Shown: positions 36,445 to 46,194 of the stretch, piece after piece | Layout: every line of letters starts with the position of its first letter | How positions within the stretch are numbered: position 1 is the first letter of the stretch | Source of the DNA: Luteimicrobium album | GTDB taxonomy: Bacteria; Actinomycetota; Actinomycetes; Actinomycetales; Cellulomonadaceae | Reading direction: 5' to 3' | DNA: 64,000 nt | NCBI RefSeq assembly: GCF_030161555.1 | Contig: NZ_BSUK01000001.1 | Location: 186,001 to 250,000, forward strand | Notes under the pieces: model-generated | Databases searched by the model: none | Seen by the model: only the letters and a program-made list of their open reading frames with translations | Told to the model about the DNA's origin: nothing | Position numbers and translations under genes: made by a program

Positions 36445-36950
36445 GCGTGCACGTGCGAGTGCTCGCCGGTCGCGTGCGCGATGTCCTGCTCCGCGTCCCC
36501 GAGCAGCCGCGACGCCAACCGCCGCAGCGCCCGGCCCACCGCGAGCTCGTCGCCCACGAGCGGCAGGTCCGGGTCCCCCGGCGCGCGGCGCGCCTGCCCG
36601 ACGGACCGGAGCTCGTCGAGCCCCGCACCCAGGTCCTCGCCCGGCGCCACGAGCAGCGCCTGCGCGTGCGTGTGGCCCCCGTGCTCGAACACGTCCACCT
36701 GGATCCGCCACGTCGTGTGCGGCACGGCCGTGGGTGCGGCCGCTGGCACGACGGGTGGCGCGCCGTCGTCGTGCTCGAGCACCGTGTCCGGACCCGGGAA
36801 GACCACGCTGCGCTCCCCCGTGTCCGCCCACTCGACGACGAACGGCGGCGACCCGTCCAGGTGGCGCGGCTCGACCACCCGGCCCTCGCGCGCGGCGGTC
36901 CCGACCGTGCCCGACACCGTGATGACGCGATCCCCGACCGAAGCCTTCAT
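36441..36950 (-). CDS. DUF1918 plus DUF1876 fusion protein
   Basis: A 169-residue protein from ATG 36950. Residues 1-62 match DUF1918, a small beta-barrel-like domain (KASVGDRVITVSGTVG, GSPPFVVEWADTGERS). Residues about 80-160 match DUF1876 (TWRIQVDVFEHGGHTHAQA, then a helical stretch ending in ASRLLGDAEQDI). Both domains are actinobacterial and uncharacterised; stand-alone DUF1876 proteins (Rv2632c-like) are reported in stress and dormancy gene sets. The tail is His-rich (GEHSHVHA). It is co-transcribed with acylphosphatase. Confidence 0.8.
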   Translation of the reverse strand: MKASVGDRVITVSGTVGTAAREGRVVEPRHLDGSPPFVVEWADTGERSVVFPGPDTVLEHDDGAPPVVPAAAPTAVPHTTWRIQVDVFEHGGHTHAQALLVAPGEDLGAGLDELRSVGQARRAPGDPDLPLVGDELAVGRALRRLASRLLGDAEQDIAHATGEHSHVHA

Positions 36951-37060
36951 CGGTCTCACCTCCGTCACCCCATCATGCGCACGGCGCCCGCCCCCGCGCG
37001 ACGTCGGGCGGCTCAGCAGGTGGTCGCCCGCGTGCCCGCGTCCACCACTCCGGCTCCTCC

Positions 37061-37133
37061 GCCGAGCAAGCGGAAACCTCACCGAGCAAGCGTCAGACGC
37101 CCTCTTGCTCGGCGAGGAACATGCTTGCTCGGC
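37061..37133. repeat. Nested inverted-repeat element family G, copy 2
   Basis: Two direct units (GCCGAGCAAGCGG at 37061, ACCGAGCAAGCG at 37081) are followed by two inverted units (CTTGCTCGGC ending 37113, GCTTGCTCGGC at 37123-37133). The same R-R-r-r order and the same trailing CGCGA then GACGAC sequence occur at 16723-16792. Confidence 0.8.
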
Positions 37134-37164
37134 GCGACCCGACGACGACGATCCCGGGCAAGGC

Positions 37165-37200
37165 GAAAGGCCCCCGACCGTTTCCGGTCGAGGGCCTTTC
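37165..37200 (-). terminator. Rho-independent terminator of initiator tRNA gene
   Basis: On the minus strand GAAAGGCCCTCGACCG folds back on CGGTCGGGGGCCTTTC with a GAAA-type loop and one G-T pair. It begins three bases after the tRNA CCA end. Confidence 0.85.
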
Positions 37201-37202
37201 TG

Positions 37203-37279
37203 TGGTGGCGGGGGCGGGATTTGAACCCGCGACCTCTGGGTTATGAGCCCAGCGAGCTACCGAGCTGCTCCACCCCGCG
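37203..37279 (-). tRNA. Initiator tRNA-fMet (anticodon CAT)
   Basis: A 77-nt cloverleaf on the minus strand with encoded CCA. Acceptor 5' strand CGCGGGG, D stem GAGC/GCTC, anticodon arm CTGGG-CTCATAA-CCCAG, T arm GCGGG-TTCAAAT-CCCGC. Two initiator hallmarks are visible: position 1 is mispaired with 72 (C1 opposite C72, where C1-A72 is most usual), and three consecutive G-C pairs sit at the base of the anticodon stem. A strong terminator follows at once. Confidence 0.96.
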
Positions 37280-37302
37280 TCGACTCCGTAACCATACGTG
37301 AA

Positions 37303-37339
37303 GACCGGGGGCGGGACCAAATCGGCCCGCCCCCGGTCG
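37303..37339 (-). terminator. Stem-loop terminator after UPF0182 gene
   Basis: GACCGGGGGCGGG pairs with CCCGCCCCCGGTC across an 11-base loop. It separates the UPF0182 gene from the tRNA gene on the same strand. Confidence 0.65.
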
Positions 37340-37364
37340 TCATGTCGCCCGCGCTGAGAGTTCG

Positions 37365-40300
37365 TCAGCCGCCCGAGCCGGTCGTCGCCGTGGGTGAGGA
37401 GGTCGGGGACGACGTCGGCGAGGAGCCGCTGGCGTCCAGCTCCTGGGACGCCTTGGTCGCCGCCTCGAGCGCCGTCTGCAGGCGCTTCTGCGCCTCCCCG
37501 TACCCGGCGAAGTCGCCGGCACTGAGCGCCTTCTGACCGTCTTGGATGGCCTGGTTGGCCTCGGCCAGCGCAGAGTCGAGCGCCGACTGCGCCGTCGGGT
37601 TCGTCGTCCCCGAGCCGCCGGAGCCCTCCGACCCCTCCGAACCGCCGGACTGGCCGGAGCCCTCCCCCGTCCCCCCGGTGCCCTGGTTGCTGTCGTCGGC
37701 GCTGGTGCCGGAGTCCCCCTTGAAGACCTGGTCGAGGGCCTCGTCAAGCGTGTCCGCGAACCCGACCTGGTCGCCGAAGCCGACGAGCACCTTGCGCAGC
37801 AGCGGGAACGAGGTGTCGCCTGTGGACTTGAGGTACATCGGCTGCACGTAGAGCAGGCCGCCGCCGACCGGAAGGGTCAGCAGGTTCCCTTGCAGCACCT
37901 GCGCGTTCGACCGCTGGAACTGTCCGACCTGCTCCGACACCGCCGCGTTGGTGTTGAAGTTGTTCTGCACCTGGCCAGGTCCGGGCACGGTCGCGTTGCG
38001 CGGCAGCTCGAGGAGCCTGAGCTTGCCGTAGCCGGACGCGACCTTGCCGTCCTGGTCGCCCGCGTCGGCGTCGACGGCCAGGAACCCGGTGAGGATCTGT
38101 CTGTCCGTGTTGCCGCCCGGCACGAACGTCGAGGTCAGTGAGAACGACGGTGACTTTTGGTCCGGCATCTGCAACGTGAGGTAGTACGGCGGCTGCAGCG
38201 GGGCCGTGACACCCTGGGACGTCGATGCGGTCGGGTCCTTGGGCACGCTCCAGAAGTCCTGGCCCAGGAAGAACCGCGAGGCGTCGTCGACGTGGTAACG
38301 GGCCAGCAGCGTGCGCTGCACCTTGAAGAGGTCCTCCGGGTAACGCACGTGGCTGATGAGCGCACCCGACATCTTCGAGAGGGGCTCGACCGTGTTCGGG
38401 AAGACCGACTGCCACGCCTTGAGGACCGGGTCGTCATCGTCGAACGCGTAGAGCGTGACCTTTCCCGTGTACGCGTCGACGGTCGCCTTCACCGAGTTGC
38501 GGATGTAGTTGACCTCCTGTGGCGCGAGCGCAGCGATCACGTCGGAGCGCTGGGTGAGCGCATCCGCCGTCGCGGAATCGAGGGCGGTGCCGGTCGAGTA
38601 CGGGTAGCCGTTCGACGTCGTGTACCCGTCGACCATCCAGACCACGCGACCGTCGACGACCGCAGGGTAGACCCGGCCGTCGAGCGTGAGGTACGGCGCG
38701 ACCTTCTGGACGCGCTCGCGCGGGTCGCGGTCGTAGAGGATCTGCGAGTCGGACGTCACCCGGTCGGAGAACAGGAGCTGCTCGTCGCCGAACTTGATCG
38801 CGTACGCGACCTTGGCGGCCAGGTTGCCGACGGAGGGGCCGCCGTCGCCGGTGTAGGTGTAGTTGACCTGCCCGTTCGACGAGTCGTCCGGGAAGTCGAG
38901 CTCCCACGGCTGCGTGCCCTGGGGCGCGCCGACGACCGAGTAGCCGGTCAGGTTCTGCCCGAAGTAGATCCGGGGCTCGTAGGTTCCGAGCGCGCCGACC
39001 GAGGGGATGTCGCGCTCGAAGAAGGCCGGCTGACCGTCCGACGTCGTCGTGTTGCCGTAGGCCGCGACGACGCCGTACCCGTGCGTGTAGACGGTGTGCT
39101 CGTTCGTCCAGTTGCGCTGGTCGGCGCCGAGCCCCGCGAGGTTGAGCTCGCGCGCGGCGATCACGGTGTCCTGGCTCTTGCCGTCGATCGTGTACTTGTC
39201 GACCGCGAGCGTGTCCGGGAAGTCGTAGTACTGCTTGTTCTGCTGGAGCTGGCGGAACGACGGACTGACGATCTGCGGGTCGAGGAGGCGGATCTGCGCG
39301 GTCGTCTGCGAGTCCTTCTTGAGCGCGCCCTTCTCGGCCGTCGTCGTCGCCGGGTACTGCTGGTCGTCGACGTCGTCGAGGCCGAAGGCCGTCTTGGTGG
39401 CGTCGATGTTCCGCTGGATGTACGGCGACTCCTTGGCCTGCTCGTTCGGGTTGACCGTGAAGCGCTGGACCACGGCCGGGTAGATGCCCCCGATCGCGAT
39501 GGCGGCCACGACCATGAGCCCGACGCCGATGACCGGCAGACGCCAGTCCCCGGAACGCCGTGATGACGAAGATGACCGCCACGAGCACCGCGATGCCGGC
39601 AAGGATGAGCTTCGACGGGAGCACGGCGTTGACGTCCGTGTACCCGGCGCCCGCGAAGTCCGTGCCGTTCTTCGTCAGCAGCGAGTAGCGGTCGAGCCAG
39701 TAGTTCGCGGCCATCGACAGCAGGAGGAGCGCCGCCGTGATCGAGAGCTGGACCCGCGCCGCACGGGTCGTGGCCAGGCGCCCGCCCGCGCTCGCGCCGA
39801 CACGGATCCCGCCGTACAGGTAGTGCGTGACGATGGCGACCAGCCCCGACACGATGATCGCCGCGACGCAGAACCCGACGACGAAGCGCCAGAACGGCAG
39901 CGAGAACACGTAGAAGCCGAGGTCGAGGTGGAACTGCGGGTCCTTCGTGCCGAAGGACTGCGCGTGCAGCGCGAGCTGCACCTTCTTCCAGGCACCGGCG
40001 GCCGACGCACCGGCGAAGAGTCCGATCAGGATCGGCAGGCCGATCGTGACGACCCGGCGCAGCGGCTCGATCGCCTCCCGGTACTGGTCGAGGGTCGCCT
40101 GCTCGGGCGTGCTCGGCGCGTACAGCGGCCGGTTGCGGTACGCCAGAGCGATCGACGCGTACAGCGCCCCGCCCATGACGAGGAAGCCGATCAGGAACAG
40201 CAGGAGGCGGGTGCTCCACTCCGTGAGGAGCACCCGGCCGAACCCGAGCTGGTTGAACCACAGCACCTCGGTGCCGAGCTGCGAGGCCACCACGACGATG

Positions 40301-40410
40301 ACGACGACCGCCACGAGGACGAGGAGGGTGATGAGGAGGGGGCTGCGCCGTCGGGGGCGCGCCCCGGGCGCGGGCCGACGCGGTTGGGAGGGGGACGAGG
40401 CGAAGGACAA
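37365..40410 (-). CDS. UPF0182 large membrane protein (frame slip)
   Basis: Roughly 1,015 residues. The N-terminal third has about seven membrane segments; the middle is a large extracytoplasmic domain (PYIQRNIDATKTAFGLDDV near its start), and the C terminus is a Gly/Ser/Glu-rich tail with a final helical segment. This is the actinobacterial UPF0182 family (Rv3193c-like), function unknown. The frame changes at the GGGG run 39548-39551 (plus-strand C): removing one base or adding two restores AFR-DWRLPVIGVGLM. It heads the conserved block with the PDZ-Lon protease gene upstream on the same strand. Confidence 0.9.
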
Positions 40411-40542
40411 GGCGACCTCTTCGGGTGGCTGGGACGCGGGGTCTCGTGCGGCTGCCCCCAGGCTCCCACAGGTGGACGGATCCGGACGGGTCGGGACGAC
40501 CTGTCACCGGGCTCCGCTGCGGGTCCGGGGGCGACGAGCCCG

Positions 40543-41618
40543 TCAGGGTCCTTGGCAGGTCGGCAGGCCGGACGCCGTGCCGTTCTGGATCGAGAGGAGG
40601 TCCTCGCGGGCCTCGTGGAGCGTCCCGACGGCGATGACGCGCATCCCGTCCGGGACGTAGCCGACGACCTCGTCGCAGTTCGTCTTGGGGGCGAGGAACC
40701 AGGTGGCGCCGTCGCGCCGGGCGCCCACCATCTTCTGCCGGATGCCCCCGATCGCGCCGACGGTCCCGTCGACGTCGATGGTCCCGGTGCCCGCGACGGT
40801 CTTGCCCTTCGCGAGGTCGGCGGGGGTCAGCTTGTCGACGATCCCCAGCGAGAACATGAGGCCCGCGCTCGGCCCGCCGACGTTGGCGAGGTTGATCGTG
40901 ACGTCGACCGGGAAGTCGAACGTCGGGTCGATATAGACGCCGAGCTGGGCGTTGCCGTCGCTCCCCGGCTCGTCGTGACGGTCAGGTCCTTGCTCGCGCC
41001 GTCGCGCGTCACCCCGAGGGTCACGTCGTCGCCCGGGTTGACGTCGTCGAGCGCCTTGAGGAGACCGGTGTAGGTGGTGACGGGCTTGCCGTCGAAGGTC
41101 GTGACGACGTCGCCCTTCTCGACCACGCCCTCGGCACCCGACTTCGGCACCGCGCCGATGATCGTGAGCGTCGCGGGGACCTCGTAGCCGACCTCGGTGA
41201 GCGCGGCGACCGTCGCCGACTCCTGCGAGGAGACCATCTGCTGGTGGGACTCCTCCTGCTCCTGCTCCTGCGTGGTCCCGGGCGGGAACACGAGGTCGCG
41301 GGGAAGGATCACCGTGTCCTTGCGGAACCAGCCCTCGACGGCCTGGTCGAGCGTGACCGAGAAGCCGGGGCCGCCCGCCTCGAGCACGGTGACGAGCCGC
41401 AGCTCGCCCGTGGTCGGGTAGGTCTTGGCGCCCGAGATCTGCAGGACGGGCTTGCCGCCGGACTCGCCGAGCGTGTCGAACGTCGGGCCGGGGCTGTTGA
41501 CGACGAACGGGGCGGGCAGGAAGACGAGCACCGCGAGCAGGAGGACCGTGACGAGCCCCGCCCACGACAGCGTGCGGGTGCGCGGCGTGACGACCGGCCC
41601 GGTCTCGGGCGACGGCAT
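40543..41618 (-). CDS. YlbL-type PDZ/Lon-like serine protease, membrane-anchored (one-base slip)
   Basis: About 358 residues: one N-terminal membrane segment (about 17-40), a PDZ domain (SGAEGVVEKGDVVTTFDG) and an S16 Lon-type catalytic domain with Ser in GGPSAGLMFSLG and Lys in GIRQKMVGARRDG. ATG 41618 with GGGGAG upstream is preferred over 41663. At 40971-40972 one base is missing; repair joins LTVTT to EPGSDGNAQLGVY. The active site faces outside. Homologues include Bacillus YlbL and Rv3194c; targets in actinobacteria are unknown. Confidence 0.9.
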
Positions 41619-41712
41619 GCTGCCGCTCCCCTGCGGGCTCACCGGTCCGGACACAGGGCACATCCTGGCGGATCAACCTGGGAGGACGCGAACCGGCGGG
41701 CCGGCGAGCGCG

Positions 41713-42747
41713 TCATCGGTGCCCGTGCCCGCGGGCCTGGCGCCACACGGCGGCCGTCCCGAGGAGCGCGACGGCGGCCCCCGCGGCCCCCAGCGCGGCG
41801 GCGTCGCGCGCACCGACGCGCCGCCCGGCGAGCGTGAGTCCCGACCGCAGCCCCTCGACGAGCGCGCCCACGCCGCGCGCCGACGACCAGGAGGGCCGCC
41901 ATCCCGCCGCCACGAGCCTTCTCGGGTCGACGGTCCACGGGTAGACGGCGAACGCGAGCTCGTCCGGCGGCGCCGGGACCGCTCCCACGCGGTGCAGGTT
42001 CTCCGCCAGCGCGAACGCGGTCGACGCCGGGAGCGTGAGGAGCCGCTTGCCCGCGAGCTCGGCGGCCTCCGCGGACGTGAGCGCGTCGGGCGTGCCGTCG
42101 TCGTGCACGGGCCCGACCACGAGGACGCCGGTCAGCTCCTCGGCGAGCGCCGTGCGGACCGCCGAGACGAGGTCGTCGACGTGCAGGAGCTGCCAGCCGC
42201 GCGCGGCGTCGCGGACCACGAGGAGACGCGGGGCCTCGAAGTGCCGGGTCACGAGCGTGTCGACGCCGGGCCCGACCAGGGCCGCGCACCGCAGGATCGT
42301 CGACCGGTGCTCACCCGGCTCGGTCGACAGCTCGGCCTCGAAGGCGCGCTCGAACGCGGCGATCCGCCCGACGACGCCGGGCGAGGTCGACGCGACCTCG
42401 TCCCGGGGCTCGTCGTCGCCGATCACGGGGCGCCCGGGCGACGCCCCGCACACCATGGCCGAGCTCACGACGACGCCGTGCAGCTCGTGCGCGACGACGG
42501 CGCGGGCGGCCCGGCGGGCCCGCTCGACGAGCCGTTCGCGGCGGTTGCGCTCGGTGGTCTCGAGCGCGAAGTCGGCGGTGTGTCCGACCGCGACGAGGGC
42601 GCCGACGTCCCTCAGCAGGTCTGCGGGGTCGTCGGGGAGCTCGGGCACGTGGGTGGCCCCGAGCCCGACGGCGACGCGCTCAGCGAGGCGACCGTCCCCG
42701 ACGACGACCACGCGGCTGCGCTGAGAGCGAAGTCGGGCGTCAGGCAC
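41713..42747 (-). CDS. NAD-dependent epimerase/dehydratase-like (SDR) protein
   Basis: A 344-residue protein with an extended-SDR layout: N-terminal nucleotide loop VVVVGDGRLAERVAVGLG, a mid-protein VVSSAMVCGA strand, and HVDDLVSAV in the substrate region. The first loop is GxGxxA, not the canonical GxxGxxG, and the catalytic YxxxK is not evident, so enzymatic activity is doubtful. The C-terminal 40 residues contain a hydrophobic segment ending RQARGHGHR. GTG 42747 start. Conserved next to DUF2342 genes in actinobacteria; role unknown. Confidence 0.75.
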   Translation of the reverse strand: MPDARLRSQRSRVVVVGDGRLAERVAVGLGATHVPELPDDPADLLRDVGALVAVGHTADFALETTERNRRERLVERARRAARAVVAHELHGVVVSSAMVCGASPGRPVIGDDEPRDEVASTSPGVVGRIAAFERAFEAELSTEPGEHRSTILRCAALVGPGVDTLVTRHFEAPRLLVVRDAARGWQLLHVDDLVSAVRTALAEELTGVLVVGPVHDDGTPDALTSAEAAELAGKRLLTLPASTAFALAENLHRVGAVPAPPDELAFAVYPWTVDPRRLVAAGWRPSWSSARGVGALVEGLRSGLTLAGRRVGARDAAALGAAGAAVALLGTAAVWRQARGHGHR

Positions 42748-42888
42748 GGTACACCACCACCCTCCCGGCCCCCGCAGCGGCTACGGTGAAAGACGACCGG
42801 AGCCGCCCACGTCACGGCCCCTGACGGCCAGATATGACCAAGGTAACACCGACGTCAGGCGCAACCGCGGATCTTCCCAGGAGGACTC

Positions 42889-44409
42889 ATGACCGACCTG
42901 CCCGACGACGCCGCGCACGGCGGATCGCCCGACCGGTCCGGCTGGGAGGAGCTCCTGCGCTCCGTCTTCGGCGCCGACGCGGACGAGGCGATGCGCGAGC
43001 TGCGCGCCCACGGCTTCGACCCCGAGGCGCTCGGCGCGAACAGCGAGCTCGCCGCGAACCCGCAGCTCCTCGGCCCCATCCTCGAGCGTGTCCAGCGCAT
43101 GCTCACCCAGCCCGGTTCGGGCCCCGTCAACACGGACCTCGCGCACGACGTCGCCCGCCAGGTCGCGGTGACCGGCGGGGATCCCGTGGTCACCGCGGGC
43201 GAGGCACGCGCCGTCGTCGACGCGCTGACCGTGGCTGACCTGTGGCTGGACACCGCGACCGAGCTCCCGCCCGCGGGCGGCGCCCGGGCCGCGTGGAGCC
43301 GGTCGGAGTGGGTCGAGCGGACGCTGCCCGCGTGGAACACGCTCGCGGCCCCCGTCGCCGCGTCCATGGCCGACGCGCTGGCCGGCATCCTCGCCGACCA
43401 GCTCGGTGACCTTCCCGAGGGCGAGTCCGGGCTGCCGGGGCTGAGCATCCCCGGGCTCCCGGCCGGTGCGCTGGGCGGCCTCGCCGGCCTCGACCCGGCG
43501 ACGATGATGCGCTCGATGGGCAGCGCGATGTTCGGCATGCAGGTCGGGCAGGCCGCGGGCACGCTGTCGCGCGAGGTGTTCGGCGCGACCGACATCGGCC
43601 TGCCGCTGCTCGCCGAGCCGCTGACCGTGCTGCTCCCGCGCAACGTCGCCGCGTTCGCCGAGGGGCTCGACGCCCCGCTCGAGGAGGTGCGCCTCTACCT
43701 CGCGCTGCGCGAGGCCGCGCACGCCCGCCTGTTCACGCACGTCCCGTGGCTGCGCGCGCACCTGCTCGGGCTCGTCGAGGCGTACGCGCGGGGCATCACG
43801 ATCGACCTCCGGGCGCTCGAGGAGAAGGTCGCCGACGTCGACCTGTCCGACATGGACGCCCTGCGCGGCGCGCTGTCGGGCGGCGGCGTCTTCGGGCCGC
43901 AGCACACGCCCGAGCAGACCGCGACCCTCGCCCGCCTCGAGACGACGCTCGCGCTCGTCGAGGGCTGGGTCGACGAGGTCACCGCCACCGCCGCGCTCCC
44001 CCAGCTCCCGCACGCCGTGCCGCTGCGCGAGATGCTCCGCCGACGCCGCGCCGCGGGCGGGCCCGCCGAGCAGACGTTCGCGACGCTCGTCGGGCTCGAG
44101 CTGCGGCCGCGCCGGTCGCGCGACGCCGCCGCCCTGTGGGCGCGTATCGGGGCCGACCAGGGCCCCGAGGCTCGCGACCAGGTGTGGGACCACCCCGACC
44201 TGCTGCCCACCGCCGAGGACCTCGACGACCCCGCCGGGTACGCCGCGCGCCGCACGGAGGCCGACGCGTCGTCGGCGGACCTCGACGCCGCGCTCGCGGA
44301 GATCCTGGGCGGTGACGCTCCCGACGACGGCGCCGAGCAGGGCGGGGCCGTCGCGGAGGGCGACGGGGCGGAAGGCGAAGGGCCGGAGGACGAGCAGCCG
44401 AAGGGCTGA
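42889..44409 (+). CDS. DUF2342 zinc-metalloprotease-like protein
   Basis: A 506-residue soluble protein from ATG 42889 with AGGAGG at 42877. It belongs to the actinobacterial DUF2342 family (Rv3195-like, annotated as zinc-dependent metalloprotease or F420-associated). The expected metal motif region reads LREAAHARLFTHVPWLR, which keeps two His but replaces HExxH, so protease activity is uncertain. A Gly/Met-rich helical pair (MMRSMGSAMFGMQVGQAAG) precedes it, and the C-terminal 60 residues are acidic and probably disordered. Confidence 0.85.
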   Translation: MTDLPDDAAHGGSPDRSGWEELLRSVFGADADEAMRELRAHGFDPEALGANSELAANPQLLGPILERVQRMLTQPGSGPVNTDLAHDVARQVAVTGGDPVVTAGEARAVVDALTVADLWLDTATELPPAGGARAAWSRSEWVERTLPAWNTLAAPVAASMADALAGILADQLGDLPEGESGLPGLSIPGLPAGALGGLAGLDPATMMRSMGSAMFGMQVGQAAGTLSREVFGATDIGLPLLAEPLTVLLPRNVAAFAEGLDAPLEEVRLYLALREAAHARLFTHVPWLRAHLLGLVEAYARGITIDLRALEEKVADVDLSDMDALRGALSGGGVFGPQHTPEQTATLARLETTLALVEGWVDEVTATAALPQLPHAVPLREMLRRRRAAGGPAEQTFATLVGLELRPRRSRDAAALWARIGADQGPEARDQVWDHPDLLPTAEDLDDPAGYAARRTEADASSADLDAALAEILGGDAPDDGAEQGGAVAEGDGAEGEGPEDEQPKG

Positions 44410-44421
44410 GCTCGACAGACG

Positions 44422-44928
44422 CTACGACGTCTTGCCGAAGGTGACGCCCTCGAGGTAGCCGCGCGCCCGCTCGGTGCGCGGGTACGCCTCGAGCAGCTCC
44501 CAGAACTCGGGGCCGTGCCCGGCGTGCAGCAGGTGCGCGAGCTCGTGCAGGAGCACGTAGTCGAGGACCCAGCCCGGCATCCCCTGGACACGGTCCGAGA
44601 TGCGGATCGAGCCGTCGAGCAGGGTGCACGAGCCCCACCGACGGCCCTGGTTCGACGACCACCGCACGCTGGACGGGTGGGCCCGTCCGTCGAGGTACCG
44701 CTCGGAGAGCTCGGTCGCGCGCTGGAGGAGCTGCTCGTCGGACGGACGGCGCCGCTGCTCCTTCTCCTCGAGCCGGGCCAGCATCCGCTCGACCCACTCA
44801 CGTTCCTGGGCGCGCGAGAAGCGCGCCGGGATAGCGACGATCGTGCGCTCGCCGTCGCGGTACGCGCTGACCGTGCTGACCCGCCGCCGGCTACGCCGCA
44901 CCTCGACCGTGCGCGTGACGTCGGTCAC
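44422..44928 (-). CDS. YgjP-like (M48-type) metallopeptidase
   Basis: A 168-residue protein with the zinc motif LLHELAHLLHAGHGPEFW: His128, Glu129, His132 and His138. The upstream RWGSCTLLDGSIRI segment is the family hallmark of YgjP/DUF45 proteins. GTG 44928 lies about 8 bases after a -10-like TATGGT with no Shine-Dalgarno (probably leaderless), which rules out the longer frame to 45111. Substrate unknown; some YgjP homologues are encoded with restriction or repair genes. Confidence 0.88.
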   Translation of the reverse strand: MTDVTRTVEVRRSRRRVSTVSAYRDGERTIVAIPARFSRAQEREWVERMLARLEEKEQRRRPSDEQLLQRATELSERYLDGRAHPSSVRWSSNQGRRWGSCTLLDGSIRISDRVQGMPGWVLDYVLLHELAHLLHAGHGPEFWELLEAYPRTERARGYLEGVTFGKTS

Positions 44929-45101
44929 GTCCCGACCATAACCGTCCTTGACCTCGGACGAAAGGACCGCGGCGGGCGCGTCGGCCGCGCGACCAGGTCG
45001 GACGGCCCCCGGGCCGGACCTGTGGACGACCGTCCGGACGTGCCGCCGACATGCCACGGTGGGGGCCGAGCACCGCCCCGCCAGCCGTCCGGAGGTCCAC
45101 C

Positions 45102-46174
45102 ATGGCCGCACCTTCCGCCCGCACGTCGACGACGACGCGCCTCGAACGGCTCCGGCTGCGGCCCGGCCTCGAGGTCCTGTGGCGGTCGACGGGCGAGCTC
45201 CAGCTCGGGTCCGACCCGCGCAGCGCCGTTCGCCTCGACGGTCTGGCGCCGCACGAGACGCGCTGGCTCTCGACCACGGGCGACAAGCCGCTCCTCGTCT
45301 CCGCGACCCGGGTCGGGGTCGACGCCGACCGGGCTCGCGACCTCGTCGCGCTCCTCGACCGGGCGGGTGTCACGGTCGGGCCGCACCGCTCCGCGACCGT
45401 GACCGCACCGGGGGCGGGTGCGGGCGACGCCCCTGCTCTCGGCGCGGTGCACGTCCGGGACGGGCTCGACGTGCTGGAGCGTCGCGCCCGGCGCACCGTG
45501 CTGGTGTCGGGTACCGGCCGGACGGGGGCCGCGCTCGCCCGGACCCTCGCGACCGCGGGCGTCGGCGCGCTGCTGCTGCAGGACGCGCGGCCGGTCCTGG
45601 CCAGCGACGTCGGCGTCGGCGGCCTCGTGCTCGCGGACGTCGGCGAGCGCCGGGACGAGTCGCTCGCGGCACACCTCGCCGCCAGCTCGCCCGCGACCGT
45701 CGTGCGCACCGGCAATGCCGCGACGTCGGGCGAGCCCGACCTCGTCGTCCTCGTGAGTCACCGCGCGCACGACGTCGCACGGGCCACCCGGCTCGTCGCG
45801 GCGGGGACCGACCACCTGGCCGTCGTGCTCGAGGAGGCGGGTGCCGTCGTCGGGCCGCTCGTGGTGCCCGGCCGCACCCCGTGCCTGCGGTGCGTCGACC
45901 TGCACCGGCGGGACGCGGACTCCCGCTGGCCCACCATGGCCGTCCAGCTCCGCCAGCGCTACGAGGGCGCAGCGGCACCCGAGGAGACCGTCACCGCGGC
46001 CACGGCCGCGGCGCTCGCCGCCGGGCAGGCGCTCGCCCACCTCGACGGGGTCCCGGCGACGACCCTGTCCGCGACCCTCGAGCTCGGGCTGCCGGCCGCC
46101 GTCCCCGGGCACGACCGTGGCACCCGCATCCACGATGCGGGTGCCACGGTGTGGATCTACCTGTCGATCAGTGA
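45102..46174 (+). CDS. ThiF/E1-like Rossmann protein with CxxC...CGC zinc site (one-base slip)
   Basis: About 357 residues from ATG 45102 (GGAGG upstream). The N-terminal 120 residues (LRLRPGLEVLWRSTGELQLG) are specific to this actinobacterial family; the middle has a Rossmann loop VLVSGTGRTGAALART, and zinc ligands appear as CLRC in GRTPCLRCVDLHR and CGC at the C terminus. The C terminus requires one base added at 46107-46109: it then reads ARPWHPHPRCGCHGVD before the stop at 46174. The adenylation Arg/Asp set of true E1 enzymes is not clear. Function unknown. Confidence 0.8.
46115..46149. terminator. Perfect 16-bp hairpin overlapping the ThiF-like gene end
   Basis: CCGTGGCACCCGCATC (46115-46130), a CAC loop and its exact complement (46134-46149). 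The stem encodes the C-terminal His-Pro-His-Pro-Arg-Cys-Gly-Cys segment. It lies between convergent thiF-like and whiB7 genes and can terminate both. Confidence 0.7.
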
Positions 46175-46194
46175 GTCTCGATCGAGCCCTTGCC

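Noticed and set aside
37365..40410. Two separate UPF0182-derived genes
   Set aside because: The two frames abut at a G run inside a conserved segment and together give the normal family length.
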